Assembly (NCBI GenBank): GCA_021636625.1
Contig: JAJWLX010000031.1
Coordinates: forward strand, 1-36,518
From: Prevotella sp.
GTDB lineage: Bacteria; Bacteroidota; Bacteroidia; Bacteroidales; Bacteroidaceae
Length of the DNA: 36,518 bases
Direction: 5' to 3'
The position numbers were made by a program, and so were the translations under genes. The notes below the pieces were generated by a model. The model searched no databases. It worked only from the letters and a program-made list of their open reading frames with translations, and was not told the DNA's origin. Each line of letters begins with the position of its first letter. The stretch's first letter is position 1. Of the stretch, positions 7,212-15,008 are shown in pieces.

Positions 7212-7676
7212 ATGACTGAGAAAAATAAAGCCAAGGTTCGTGAAATCTTGGACACATATTTGGAGTGCAATCATCACCGCAAGACCCCGGAAAGATATGC
7301 AGTTCTGGATGCGGTTTATAGCATTGATGGACACTTCACTCTTGAAGAGCTGGATGCTGAGCTCACGAAGAGAAACTTCCGGGTGAGCAGAGCTACGCTC
7401 TATAATACAATGCATCTCTTCATCGAGCTGAGGCTCGTGATGAGACACAGCCTGGTGGATGGTACCAAATACGAGGCGTGCTATTACAATGATAGCCATA
7501 TCCATCAGGTGTGCAGCGTGTGTGGGCAGGTAACGGAGATCAATGTGCCGGCTGTTACGGCAGCAGTGAATGACCTCAAGCTGCAGCGTTTCCGAAAGGA
7601 TACATTCGCCCTCTATATCTACGGCGTATGCAGTACATGCCAGGCAAAGCTTACACGCAAGAAAAACGATAAGTAA
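7212..7676 (+). CDS. Fur-family metal-dependent transcriptional regulator
   Basis: The 154-residue product has the Fur layout. The winged helix covers TPERYAVLDAVYSIDGHFTLEEL and FRVSRATLYNTMHLF (about residues 25-75). The dimerisation domain carries HIHQVCSVCGQVTEI with the first CxxC and a later CSTCQ, a structural zinc site. Subtype (iron Fur, zinc Zur or peroxide PerR) cannot be settled from motifs alone. The protein would act as a metal-responsive repressor in the cytosol. purA begins 24 bp downstream and may be co-transcribed. A Fur-type gene next to purA is a recurring Bacteroidota arrangement as I recall. Confidence 0.88.
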   Translation: MTEKNKAKVREILDTYLECNHHRKTPERYAVLDAVYSIDGHFTLEELDAELTKRNFRVSRATLYNTMHLFIELRLVMRHSLVDGTKYEACYYNDSHIHQVCSVCGQVTEINVPAVTAAVNDLKLQRFRKDTFALYIYGVCSTCQAKLTRKKNDK

Positions 7677-7700
7677 TAAAAATAACTATATTTTATAGAA

Positions 7701-8975
7701 ATGAACACAGGTAAAGTAGATGTCCTGCTCGGTTTGCAGTGGGGCGATGAAGGAAAAGGTAAGGTGGTTGATGTTTTGACCCCTAAGTATGATGTCATTG
7801 CTCGTTTCCAGGGTGGTCCTAATGCGGGTCATACTCTCGAGTTCGAAGGCGAGAAGTATGTTCTTCGTTCTATCCCTTCTGGTATCTTCCAGGGTGGCAA
7901 GGTAAACATCATCGGTAACGGCGTAGTCTTGGCTCCAGACCTCTTTATGGGCGAGGCTAAGGATTTGGAGAAGAGTGGCCATGACCTCAAGAGCCGTCTC
8001 TTCATTTCTAAGAAGGCGCATCTCATCATGCCTACTCACCGTGTGCTCGATGCAGCCATCGAGGCTTCAAAGGGCAAGAACAAGGTAGGTACCACTGGTA
8101 AGGGTATTGGCCCTACTTATACTGATAAGGTAAGCCGTACTGGTCTTCGCGTAGGTGATATCCTCGAAAACTTCGAGGAGAAGTATGCTGCTCACAAGGC
8201 TGCTCACCTCAAGACTATCGCTAGCCTCGGATATACTGATTTCGATATCACTGAGGTAGAGAAAACCTGGATGGAGGGCATCGAATACTTGAAGCAGTTT
8301 AAGCTCATCGACAGCGAGGTGGAGATCAACAAGGTGCTCCGCTCAGGCAAGGACATCCTCTGCGAGGGTGCTCAGGGTACTATGCTCGATGTTGACTTCG
8401 GTTCTTATCCATTCGTAACTTCTTCTAATACCATCTGTGCGGGTGCCTGCATCGGTCTGGGTATCGGTCCTAACCGCATCGGCAATGTCTATGGTATCAT
8501 GAAGGCTTACTGTACTCGCGTAGGTGCAGGTCCATTCCCAACAGAGCTCTTCGATGAGACTGGTGCCAAGATCCGTGACCTGGGTCATGAGTATGGTGCG
8601 GTTACTGGCCGTGAGCGTCGTTGTGGCTGGTGCGACCTCGTACAGCTCAAGTATTCTGTTATGGTAAACGGTGTAACCGAGCTTATCATGATGAAGAGCG
8701 ACGTGCTCGATGGTTTCGATACCATCAAGGCTTGCGTGGCTTACAAGTTGCCTGATGGCACTGTTACTACAGATTTCCCTTACGAGATTGATAACGTAGA
8801 GCCTGTTTACAAGGAGTTCAAGGGATGGAAGACTGATATGACTCAGTTTACTTCTGAGGATCAGTTCCCACAGGAATTCAAGGACTACATTGCATTCGTA
8901 GAGGAGTTCCTTGAGACCAAGATTGGTATCATCTCTATCGGTCCAGACCGCGCTCAGACTATTGTTCGTAAATAA
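7701..8975 (+). CDS. purA: Adenylosuccinate synthetase
   Basis: The 424-residue protein shows the PurA signatures QWGDEGKGKVVD near residue 13 (GTP and IMP site), NAGHT near 40 and the QGT loop within LCEGAQGTMLDVDFGSYPFV near 218, plus VTGRERRCGW near 305. It condenses IMP with aspartate using GTP, the first committed step to AMP. Length is normal. It follows the fur-like gene closely. No purine riboswitch is visible in the 24-bp spacer. The 198-bp region to hisS is occupied by a repeat-rich sequence. Confidence 0.97.
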   Translation: MNTGKVDVLLGLQWGDEGKGKVVDVLTPKYDVIARFQGGPNAGHTLEFEGEKYVLRSIPSGIFQGGKVNIIGNGVVLAPDLFMGEAKDLEKSGHDLKSRLFISKKAHLIMPTHRVLDAAIEASKGKNKVGTTGKGIGPTYTDKVSRTGLRVGDILENFEEKYAAHKAAHLKTIASLGYTDFDITEVEKTWMEGIEYLKQFKLIDSEVEINKVLRSGKDILCEGAQGTMLDVDFGSYPFVTSSNTICAGACIGLGIGPNRIGNVYGIMKAYCTRVGAGPFPTELFDETGAKIRDLGHEYGAVTGRERRCGWCDLVQLKYSVMVNGVTELIMMKSDVLDGFDTIKACVAYKLPDGTVTTDFPYEIDNVEPVYKEFKGWKTDMTQFTSEDQFPQEFKDYIAFVEEFLETKIGIISIGPDRAQTIVRK

Positions 8976-9002
8976 GCAAAAATAAGAAACTGAACTTTCG
9001 CA

Positions 9003-9147
9003 GAGGGGAAGTTAAAGGAAGTTAGGGAAGTTAGAGAGAAGTTGAGGGACAAATGTCCTACGTTTTACGCCAGATGACTATTGTCTCTTAACTTCCCGAA
9101 CGACCGTAGGGAGTGATAACTTCTTTAACTTCTATCAATTCCCTCAC
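9003..9147. repeat. AAGTTA/TAACTT interspersed inverted-repeat element between purA and hisS
   Basis: The left part (9007-9050) holds four copies of GAAGTT(A/G) at irregular 8-11 bp spacing; the right part (9084-9147) holds TAACTT copies in the opposite orientation. The left AGTTAAAGGAAGTTA and right TAACTTCTTTAACT pair, and a GGAC/GTCC hairpin lies at the centre-left. The element fills most of the purA-hisS spacer. It looks like a dispersed extragenic repeat of the lineage, but only this copy is in the window. Confidence 0.6.
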
Positions 9148-9173
9148 TTACGAAAATTATTAATTAATACAAC

Positions 9174-10538
9174 ATGGCTCAGAAACCAAGTATTCCAAAG
9201 GGCACCCGCGATTTCGGTCCTGTTGAGATGGCAAAGCGTAATTACATCTTCAACACCATCAAGGATGTGTATGCCCTTTACGGATTCCAGCAGATTGAGA
9301 CTCCTGCCATGGAGACCCTTCAGACCTTGATGGGTAAGTATGGCGAGGAGGGCGACAAGCTGCTCTTTAAGATTTTGAATTCAGGTGACTATATGAATAA
9401 GGTGAGCGATGAGGATATTCATTCGCTCGGATCACTCAAGTTGGCAGCAAAGCTCTGCGAGAAGGGTCTTCGCTACGATCTTACCGTGCCTTTCGCACGC
9501 TATGTGGTGCAGCATCGTGATGAGTTGCAGATGCCTTTCAAGCGCTATCAGATTCAGCCAGTATGGCGTGCCGACCGTCCACAGAAGGGTCGCTATCGCG
9601 AGTTCTATCAGTGCGATGCTGATGTGGTTGGTTCTGATTCTCTTCTCAACGAGGTTGAGTTGATGCAGATTGTGGATACTGTCTTTACCAAGTTTGGTGT
9701 GCGTGTCTGCATCAAGATCAACAACCGCAAGATCCTTACCGGTATTGCTGAGGTAATTGGCGAGGCAGAGAAGATCGTGGATATCACTGTGGCTATCGAT
9801 AAGCTCGACAAGATTGGGCTTGACAATGTGAACGAGGAGCTGCGCAAGGATGGTATCTCTGAAGAAGCTATTGAGAAGTTGCAGCCAATCATCTCATTGT
9901 CAGGTTCTAATGATGAGAAGCTTGAAGTGATTTCCAAGGTGCTCGAAGGTTCTGAAATCGGATTGAAGGGTGTAGAGGAAACTAAGTTTATCCTTGATAC
10001 CTTGAAGTCTGTTGGTCTGAACAATGAGATTGAGCTCGATCTTACTTTGGCTCGTGGCTTGAACTATTATACTGGTGCCATCTTCGAGGTGAAGGCGCTT
10101 GATACTCCTATGGGCAGTATCACTGGTGGTGGTCGTTACGACAACCTTACCGGTATCTTTGGCTTGCCAGGATTGAGTGGAGTAGGTATCAGTTTTGGTG
10201 CCGACCGCATCTACGATGTGCTCAATGCCCTCGATCTCTATCCAAAGGAGGCGGTCAATTCTACTCAGGTGCTCTTCATCAATTTCGGTGAGAAAGAGAC
10301 AGCCTATTGTCTTCCTATCGTGACTGCCGCTCGTGCAGCTGGTATCCGTACCGAGATTTTCCCAGACAAGGCGAAGATGAAGAAGCAGATGAGCTATGCC
10401 AACGCGAAGCAGATTCCATTCGTAGTTCTCGCTGGCGAGAATGAGATGGCAGCTGGCAAGGTTACATTGAAGAATATGGAGAGTGGTGAGCAGACTTTGG
10501 TTTCTGCAGAGGAGCTCATCGCTGTCGTTAAGAAATAA
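9174..10538 (+). CDS. hisS: Histidyl-tRNA synthetase
   Basis: The 454-residue class II synthetase begins with KGTRDFGPVEMAKRNYIF, a typical HisRS start. Motif 2 is YQIQPVWRADRPQKGRYREF with the catalytic arginine; the histidine-binding LARGLNYYTGAIFEV lies near 297, and motif 3 GGGRYDNL to GVGISFGADRIYD lies near 320-350. The C-terminal anticodon-binding domain (from about 365, VLFINFGEKETAYCLPIVTAARAAG shortened here to its hallmark AARAAGI) follows. It charges tRNA-His. An insertion of roughly 80 residues (about 200-280), rich in charged residues, is of the kind seen in the longer HisRS group. No dedicated promoter box was found in the repeat-filled spacer. Confidence 0.95.
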   Translation: MAQKPSIPKGTRDFGPVEMAKRNYIFNTIKDVYALYGFQQIETPAMETLQTLMGKYGEEGDKLLFKILNSGDYMNKVSDEDIHSLGSLKLAAKLCEKGLRYDLTVPFARYVVQHRDELQMPFKRYQIQPVWRADRPQKGRYREFYQCDADVVGSDSLLNEVELMQIVDTVFTKFGVRVCIKINNRKILTGIAEVIGEAEKIVDITVAIDKLDKIGLDNVNEELRKDGISEEAIEKLQPIISLSGSNDEKLEVISKVLEGSEIGLKGVEETKFILDTLKSVGLNNEIELDLTLARGLNYYTGAIFEVKALDTPMGSITGGGRYDNLTGIFGLPGLSGVGISFGADRIYDVLNALDLYPKEAVNSTQVLFINFGEKETAYCLPIVTAARAAGIRTEIFPDKAKMKKQMSYANAKQIPFVVLAGENEMAAGKVTLKNMESGEQTLVSAEELIAVVKK

Positions 10539-10694
10539 TAAAGGCTATATAATTCTGGTATAAGGTTTTTCTACCGTATATATTTACCATTCGTCCGTTC
10601 TCTTATGTGTGAATTTGTGAAAACTCTGCATAGGAGGCGGATTTTTATTAGCTTTAGGGCTAGAAACATTTAAAAACTCAAACTATATAAAACA

Positions 10695-11690
10695 ATGAAA
10701 AGAATAATAACTTTTTTGTCTGTATTGGTCTTGGTTCTGATGATGACTTCCAGTTCCAGAAAAACTACTATTTTCGTTATTGGTGACTCTACTGCTGCCG
10801 AAAAGCAATGGTATAAGACTAGTCCGGAACGTGGTTGGGGTATGGTGCTGCAAGGTTGCTTCGACGACCAGATTATCGTTGACAACCATGCGGTAAACGG
10901 CAGAAGCTCCAAGAGCTTCCTGGATGAGGGAAGATGGCAGAAGATTCTTGACAAGATGCAGCCAGGCGATTATGTTCTCATCCAGTTTGGTCATAATGAT
11001 GAGAAGCATTTCCCTGATCGTTATACCGAGCCTGGCGGTACCTTTGATGCCCATCTCGCCAAGTATGTAAACGAAACCCGCCAGAAGGGTGGCATCCCTG
11101 TACTTCTGAACAGTGTGGTTCGCCGCTGCTATTATTCTGAGGATTTGAAGAATGACAATGATGAGAAACTTCGTGACAAACAATATGATGGCAAGGAACT
11201 CATCAACAGTGATACGCTCATAGATACCCACGGAGCTTATGTCGTAGCTCCGCGCCATGTAGCCAAGGCATTGAATGTGCCATTCGTGGATGCTACCAAG
11301 ATTACCCACGACATTGAAACCAAGATGGGTATCGAAGGCAGCAGGAAGCTTCACATGTGGTTTATGCCGGGCGAGAATCCTCAGGTTCCAAAGGGTAAAA
11401 AAGATAACACCCATTATAATGTCTATGGTGCGCATGTGGTAGCTAATGCATTGGCTGATGCCTTGGCCGAGCAGGTGCCTGCACTGAAGAAGCACATTCG
11501 TCATTACGATTATGTGGTGAGTGCCGAGGGTAGAGGTAATTTCATGACTTTGCAGCAGGCTGTAGATGCTGTTCCTGCCAATCAGCCAGCTACCATTCTG
11601 GTTTTGGGTGGTAAATGGAAGAATCCTTCTCATGTTGCCGGCAAGCAGATCAGGTATGTGCTGCAGTTTGGTGCCAGTATAGAGAAGTAG
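10695..11690 (+). CDS. Secreted CE12-type SGNH esterase with truncated pectin methylesterase-like C-terminus
   Basis: The 331-residue product begins with a signal peptide (MKRIITFLSVLVLVLMMTSS). Residues 25-265 match rhamnogalacturonan acetylesterases: GDSTAA with the nucleophile Ser near 31, the block II Gly in NGRSSKS, GHND near 97 and the late DNTHYNVYGA with the catalytic His. It would deacetylate pectic polysaccharide in the periplasm or outside. Residues about 268-331 (YDYVVSAEGRGNFMTLQQAV, then DAVPA and TILV) resemble the start of a CE8 pectin methylesterase, whose catalytic Asp residues lie well beyond this stop. The second domain therefore looks truncated. It is alone on its strand, with a 21-bp repeat array starting 69 bp downstream. 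Confidence 0.82.
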   Translation: MKRIITFLSVLVLVLMMTSSSRKTTIFVIGDSTAAEKQWYKTSPERGWGMVLQGCFDDQIIVDNHAVNGRSSKSFLDEGRWQKILDKMQPGDYVLIQFGHNDEKHFPDRYTEPGGTFDAHLAKYVNETRQKGGIPVLLNSVVRRCYYSEDLKNDNDEKLRDKQYDGKELINSDTLIDTHGAYVVAPRHVAKALNVPFVDATKITHDIETKMGIEGSRKLHMWFMPGENPQVPKGKKDNTHYNVYGAHVVANALADALAEQVPALKKHIRHYDYVVSAEGRGNFMTLQQAVDAVPANQPATILVLGGKWKNPSHVAGKQIRYVLQFGASIEK

Positions 11691-11744
11691 CTGCAAGTGC
11701 TAGGAAAATTACTTTCTACCTTTAAAGGAAAATGTTTTTAGAGT

Positions 11745-11852
11745 TAGTAGAAAACTTCGTTCAGCGACGTTGAATCTCCGTTCAGCGACGTTGAATGTGC
11801 GTTCAGCGACGTTGAATGTCGGTTCAATGACGTTGAACGGAACTTTCTACTA
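11745..11852. repeat. Four-copy 21-bp tandem palindrome array inside a longer inverted repeat
   Basis: The 17-mer GTTCAGCGACGTTGAAT occurs exactly at 11759-11775, 11780-11796 and 11801-11817. A variant, GTTCAATGACGTTGAAC (perfect 6-5-6 inverted repeat), is at 11822-11838. Spacing is exactly 21 bp. The array is bracketed by TAGTAGAAA (11745-11753) and TTTCTACTA (11844-11852), so the whole block is also a 108-bp inverted repeat. It lies between the CE12 esterase gene and the terminator of the UPF0210 gene. Confidence 0.92.
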
Positions 11853-11855
11853 GTG

Positions 11856-11899
11856 AAAAAGGGGGAGGCAAGCAGTCATAATAGACTGATGCCTCCCCC
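11856..11899 (-). terminator. Intrinsic terminator of the UPF0237-UPF0210 operon
   Basis: Minus strand GGGGGAGGCA, a further CAGTC/GACTG pairing and TGCCTCCCCC (with one internal mismatch) form a long stem followed by five T residues. It lies 27 bp after the UPF0210 stop codon. Confidence 0.88.
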
Positions 11900-11925
11900 A
11901 AACGATATGGAAAGTTTTAAATGTC

Positions 11926-13290
11926 TTAATTCTTAAAGCTGTGGATAGGAGCAGGAATGCGACCTACACGATTTACGAAATCAGAGCAGCTGAACTGATT
12001 AACCGGCATGATTGGAGCATAACCCAACAAACCGCCGAAATCTACTGTATCTCCCACCTTCATACCCACAACAGGGATGATGCGGACGGCAGTAGTCTTC
12101 TGGTTTACCATACCAATGGCAGCCTCATCGGCAATGACACCGGAGATGGTGGTAGCTGCTGTATCGCCAGGGATGGCAATCATATCCAGACCTACAGAGC
12201 AAACGCAAGTCATAGCCTCCAGCTTCTCGATAGTAAGTGCACCTGCCTCTACAGCATTGATCATACCCTGGTCCTCAGAAACAGGGATGAAGGCACCGCT
12301 CAAACCGCCAACATAAGAAGAAGCCATGATACCGCCCTTCTTAACCTGGTCGTTCAAAAGTGCGAGTGCTGCGGTTGTACCTGGAGCACCAGCACGCTCC
12401 AAACCAATCAACTCCAGAATATCAGCTACGCTATCGCCGATGGCTGGAGTAGGAGCCAATGAAAGGTCGATGATACCGAATGGTACGTTCAGACGGCGTG
12501 ATGCCTCCTTGGCAACCAGCTGACCTACACGTGTAATCTTGAAAGCAGTACGCTTGATAGTCTCGCAGAGAACCTCGAAGCTTTCGCCCTTCACCTGCTC
12601 CAAAGCATATTTTACCACACCAGGACCGCTGACACCTACGCTGACAACAGCGTCTGCCTCAGAAACGCCATGGAAGGCACCTGCCATGAATGGGTTATCA
12701 TCAGGAGCATTGCAGAGAACAACGAGCTTAGCGCAACCCAAAGAACCATTGTCCTTGGTAGCCTCGGCTGTATCCTTGATGATTTCGCCCAGCAGGCGTA
12801 CGGCATCCATGTTGATACCGGTCTTGGTAGAACCTACGTTTACAGAGCTGCAGATGAAATCGGTCTGGGCCATAGCCTGAGGGATAGAACGGATGAGGAG
12901 CTCATCGCTCTTGCTCATACCCTTGCTTACGATGGCAGAGTATCCACCGAGGAAGTTGACACCCAATTCCTTGGCACACTTGTCGAGAGTCTTGGCAATC
13001 TTCACATAGTCATCGGTAGTCTTGCAGGCAGAACCACCTACGAGTGCGATAGGAGTGATAGAGATGCGCTTGTTTACGATAGGCACACCATATTCTTTAG
13101 AGATGTCTTCACCGGTCTTCACCAAATCCTTGGCGAGGCGGGTAATCTTATTATAAATGTTCTGACAGAGCTGGTCAAGATCTGAAGTGGCACAGTCCAG
13201 GAGGTTGATACCCATGGTGATGGTGCGCACGTCGAAGTTCTCCTGCTCAATCATCTTGTTGGTTTCGATAACCTCAGATATATTGATCAT
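11926..13290 (-). CDS. PFL family protein, UPF0210/DUF711
   Basis: The 454-residue product matches the UPF0210 (DUF711) family: an N-terminal RTITMGINLLDC, VGGSACKTTDDYVKIA near 84, then NAPDDNPFMAGAFHG and GPGVVKYAL, and IDLSLAPTPAIGDSVAD. The fold is related to glycyl-radical pyruvate formate-lyase-like proteins, but no conserved C-terminal glycyl-radical motif is visible and the function is unknown. The family is almost always beside a UPF0237 ACT-domain protein, as here: the ACT gene ends 31 bp upstream and both share the promoter at 13630-13661. A sensor or enzyme whose ligand is read by the ACT partner is an inference. Length is full. Confidence 0.9.
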   Translation of the reverse strand: MINISEVIETNKMIEQENFDVRTITMGINLLDCATSDLDQLCQNIYNKITRLAKDLVKTGEDISKEYGVPIVNKRISITPIALVGGSACKTTDDYVKIAKTLDKCAKELGVNFLGGYSAIVSKGMSKSDELLIRSIPQAMAQTDFICSSVNVGSTKTGINMDAVRLLGEIIKDTAEATKDNGSLGCAKLVVLCNAPDDNPFMAGAFHGVSEADAVVSVGVSGPGVVKYALEQVKGESFEVLCETIKRTAFKITRVGQLVAKEASRRLNVPFGIIDLSLAPTPAIGDSVADILELIGLERAGAPGTTAALALLNDQVKKGGIMASSYVGGLSGAFIPVSEDQGMINAVEAGALTIEKLEAMTCVCSVGLDMIAIPGDTAATTISGVIADEAAIGMVNQKTTAVRIIPVVGMKVGDTVDFGGLLGYAPIMPVNQFSCSDFVNRVGRIPAPIHSFKN

Positions 13291-13321
13291 ATTCCTTCTA
13301 TTGCTTTTAAATGTGATAAAC

Positions 13322-13594
13322 TTAGATGCGGTGCATCATGTTGAAGATTTCCTCACGCTGGCATTTTACCTGAACACCAATGCTCTTGCCAAGATCAGCG
13401 AGTTCGTCGGCAACAGTCTCGAAAGATGTATTCATCTTACCCATGTCAACAATCATCATCATGTTGAAGTACTCCTGTACGATGGTCTGAGAGATATCCA
13501 GGATATTGACGTCCTTCTCAGCCAAATAGGTACAAACTCTGGCGATGATACCCTTTGTATCCTTGCCCACTACTGTAATAATCGTTCTGTTCAT
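13322..13594 (-). CDS. ACT domain protein, UPF0237 family
   Basis: The product from the ATG at 13594 is 90 residues: MNRTIITVVGKDTKGIIARV, then YLAEKDVNILDISQTIVQ and a second beta-alpha-beta ending EEIFNMMHRI. It is a single ACT domain, a small ligand-binding fold that usually senses amino acids. An upstream extension in the same frame is possible but crosses the promoter at 13630-13661 and the mltG terminator, so I reject it. It is the first gene of a two-gene operon with UPF0210 (31-bp gap). The ligand is unknown. Confidence 0.9.
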   Translation of the reverse strand: MNRTIITVVGKDTKGIIARVCTYLAEKDVNILDISQTIVQEYFNMMMIVDMGKMNTSFETVADELADLGKSIGVQVKCQREEIFNMMHRI

Positions 13595-13629
13595 GTAATA
13601 AATTATTTTATATGGAAAGTTTAATGCTG

Positions 13630-13661
13630 CAAATTTACAACAATTTAGGGAGACTACCAAA
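13630..13661 (-). promoter_or_regulatory. Promoter of the UPF0237-UPF0210 operon
   Basis: Minus strand: TTTG at 13661-13658, 20-bp spacer, TAAATTTG at 13637-13630, an exact two-box match. It sets the start at 13594 with a leader of about 30 nt. The -33 box lies directly beside the T-run of the mltG terminator. Confidence 0.8.
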
Positions 13662-13662
13662 T

Positions 13663-13709
13663 AAAAAACAGAAAACTTGCAAAATGACTGACATTTTGCA
13701 AGTTTTCTG
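13663..13709 (-). terminator. Intrinsic terminator of mltG
   Basis: A perfect 17-bp stem (CAGAAAACTTGCAAAAT at 13669-13685 with its complement at 13693-13709) with a 7-nt loop is followed on the minus strand by six T residues. It begins 10 bp after the mltG stop. Confidence 0.9.
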
Positions 13710-13718
13710 ATATATCGC

Positions 13719-14771
13719 TTACTTGATTCCTCTTTCGTTGAGTGCCTTGGAATATTTTGCTGCATTCTGCAGGTGTTCCTGATAGGTGCGGGCAAAATTG
13801 TGGGTGCCGCTGAAATCCTCCTTGGCGCACATATAGAGATACTCGTGCTTTACATGGTTGAGTACGGCATCAATGCCGGCAACCGATGGAATGCGGATTG
13901 GGCCAGGAGGAAGACCTGGATTCTTGTAGGTGTTGTATGGACTCTTGATGTACAGGAGGTTGTTGTAGATACGCTTCAGTTCGAAACGCTTCCAGGCGAA
14001 CTTGATGGTTGGGTCAGCCTGCAGTGGCATACCTTCCGGATACTCTGCATTGCGCAGCATCAGTCGGTTGTAGTACATACCTGCAATCATCGGTTTTTCG
14101 CCGTTGTTGGCTGTTTCCTCATCCACGATACTGGCAAGTGTAATCACCTGGTTAGGGGTGAGCTTCATCGTCTTGGCCTTCTCCGTGCGCTCAAAGTTCC
14201 AGAATTTGTCGCTCTCTTTCTTCATGCGCTCCAGGAATTTCTCGATAGATACATTCCAGTAGATATCGTAGGTGTTAGGAATAAACATGCAGGCGATGGT
14301 GGCTGTATCGTAGCCCATCTTCTCGCAAACAGCCTCATCAGTGAGTGCCTTCTTGATTTCTGTGCTGTCGAGCATCAGTTTCTTGCTCAGTTCCACGGCG
14401 AGCTTGTCGATGGTGCGTACGGAAGGTATGGTGAGGTTGACAGGTTCCTGCAAACCGTTCTTCATGTGACGCCAAACCTTGAGTGCTCCGTCTCCAGGAT
14501 GGATGGCGTATCTACCGGTGCGGATGTGGTCGGCATAGCCTGAATGAAGGGTGAGTGTGCGGAATGCCTGCATCGGGATGCTCTTGGCGAAAGGTTTCAC
14601 CTTATTATATACAGAGTCGATGTTGTCATCGGCGTCGATATACACATACTTGGTTTCGCTGCTTTTCGAGAATGATGAGAAGCAGTAGAGATAACCTACG
14701 ATGGCGATGGCGGCGATGCAGCCGATGGCGCCATAGAGGTAAAACTTAGAAGTTGTTTTCTTTTTCTTCAT
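13719..14771 (-). CDS. mltG: Endolytic murein transglycosylase MltG (YceG-like)
   Basis: The 350-residue protein has a basic N-terminus and one membrane segment (about 11-31), then a periplasmic LysM-like and YceG domain. Catalytic-domain hallmarks are ITLASIVDEETANNGEKPMI near 210 (the Glu of this motif is catalytic in E. coli MltG), MYYNRL, MPLQADPTIKFA and SPYNTYKNPGLPPGPI near 280-295. MltG cleaves nascent peptidoglycan strands inside the chain and is thought to set glycan length. Length matches the family. It has its own two-box promoter (14863-14893) and terminator and is monocistronic. Confidence 0.93.
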   Translation of the reverse strand: MKKKKTTSKFYLYGAIGCIAAIAIVGYLYCFSSFSKSSETKYVYIDADDNIDSVYNKVKPFAKSIPMQAFRTLTLHSGYADHIRTGRYAIHPGDGALKVWRHMKNGLQEPVNLTIPSVRTIDKLAVELSKKLMLDSTEIKKALTDEAVCEKMGYDTATIACMFIPNTYDIYWNVSIEKFLERMKKESDKFWNFERTEKAKTMKLTPNQVITLASIVDEETANNGEKPMIAGMYYNRLMLRNAEYPEGMPLQADPTIKFAWKRFELKRIYNNLLYIKSPYNTYKNPGLPPGPIRIPSVAGIDAVLNHVKHEYLYMCAKEDFSGTHNFARTYQEHLQNAAKYSKALNERGIK

Positions 14772-14797
14772 TTTCTTTATCTACTTAAAATATTTTC

Positions 14798-14857
14798 TGT
14801 TCTTCTTGAAACATTTCTGTTTGTCTTTGAACTTGATCTGTTCTTATTGAAACATTT
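14798..14857. repeat. Direct repeat of about 20 bp in the mltG leader
   Basis: CTGTTCTTCTTGAAACATTT (14798-14817) and CTGTTCTTATTGAAACATTT (14838-14857) differ at one base and start 40 bp apart. Both lie between the mltG promoter and its ATG, so they are probably in the 5' leader. Role unknown. Confidence 0.75.
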
Positions 14858-14862
14858 TGGTG

Positions 14863-14893
14863 CAAAAGTACAGTAAAAATGCCAAATAGCAAA
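14863..14893 (-). promoter_or_regulatory. Promoter of mltG
   Basis: Minus strand: TTTG at 14893-14890, 19-bp spacer, TACTTTTG at 14870-14863, then CACC. The match is exact in both boxes. The leader to ATG 14771 would be about 85 nt. Confidence 0.75.
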
Positions 14894-14954
14894 GCGTATG
14901 CAATTAAAATAGGTTAATTCACTGATTCTTTATCCGTGGTATGAAGATTTTCAT

Positions 14955-14962
14955 TACCTTTG
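14955..14962 (+). promoter_or_regulatory. -7 box of the CBM20-HAD gene
   Basis: TACCTTTG followed by CATC matches TAnnTTTG and lies 46 bp before the ATG at 15009. A clean -33 TTTG is not visible. Confidence 0.6.
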
Positions 14963-15008
14963 CATCATTGAAACTGAGGAATATTGACATATTAAAACGA
15001 TTGATGAT

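Noticed and set aside
7677..7700. Purine riboswitch ahead of purA
   Set aside because: Only 24 bp separate the fur-like gene and purA, too short for an aptamer.
10683..11696. 337-codon open frame opposite the CE12 esterase
   Set aside because: The plus frame has a signal peptide and SGNH motifs; the minus frame has none.
11759..11838. CRISPR array
   Set aside because: Units are 21 bp with only 4-bp gaps and no unique spacers, and no cas genes are present.
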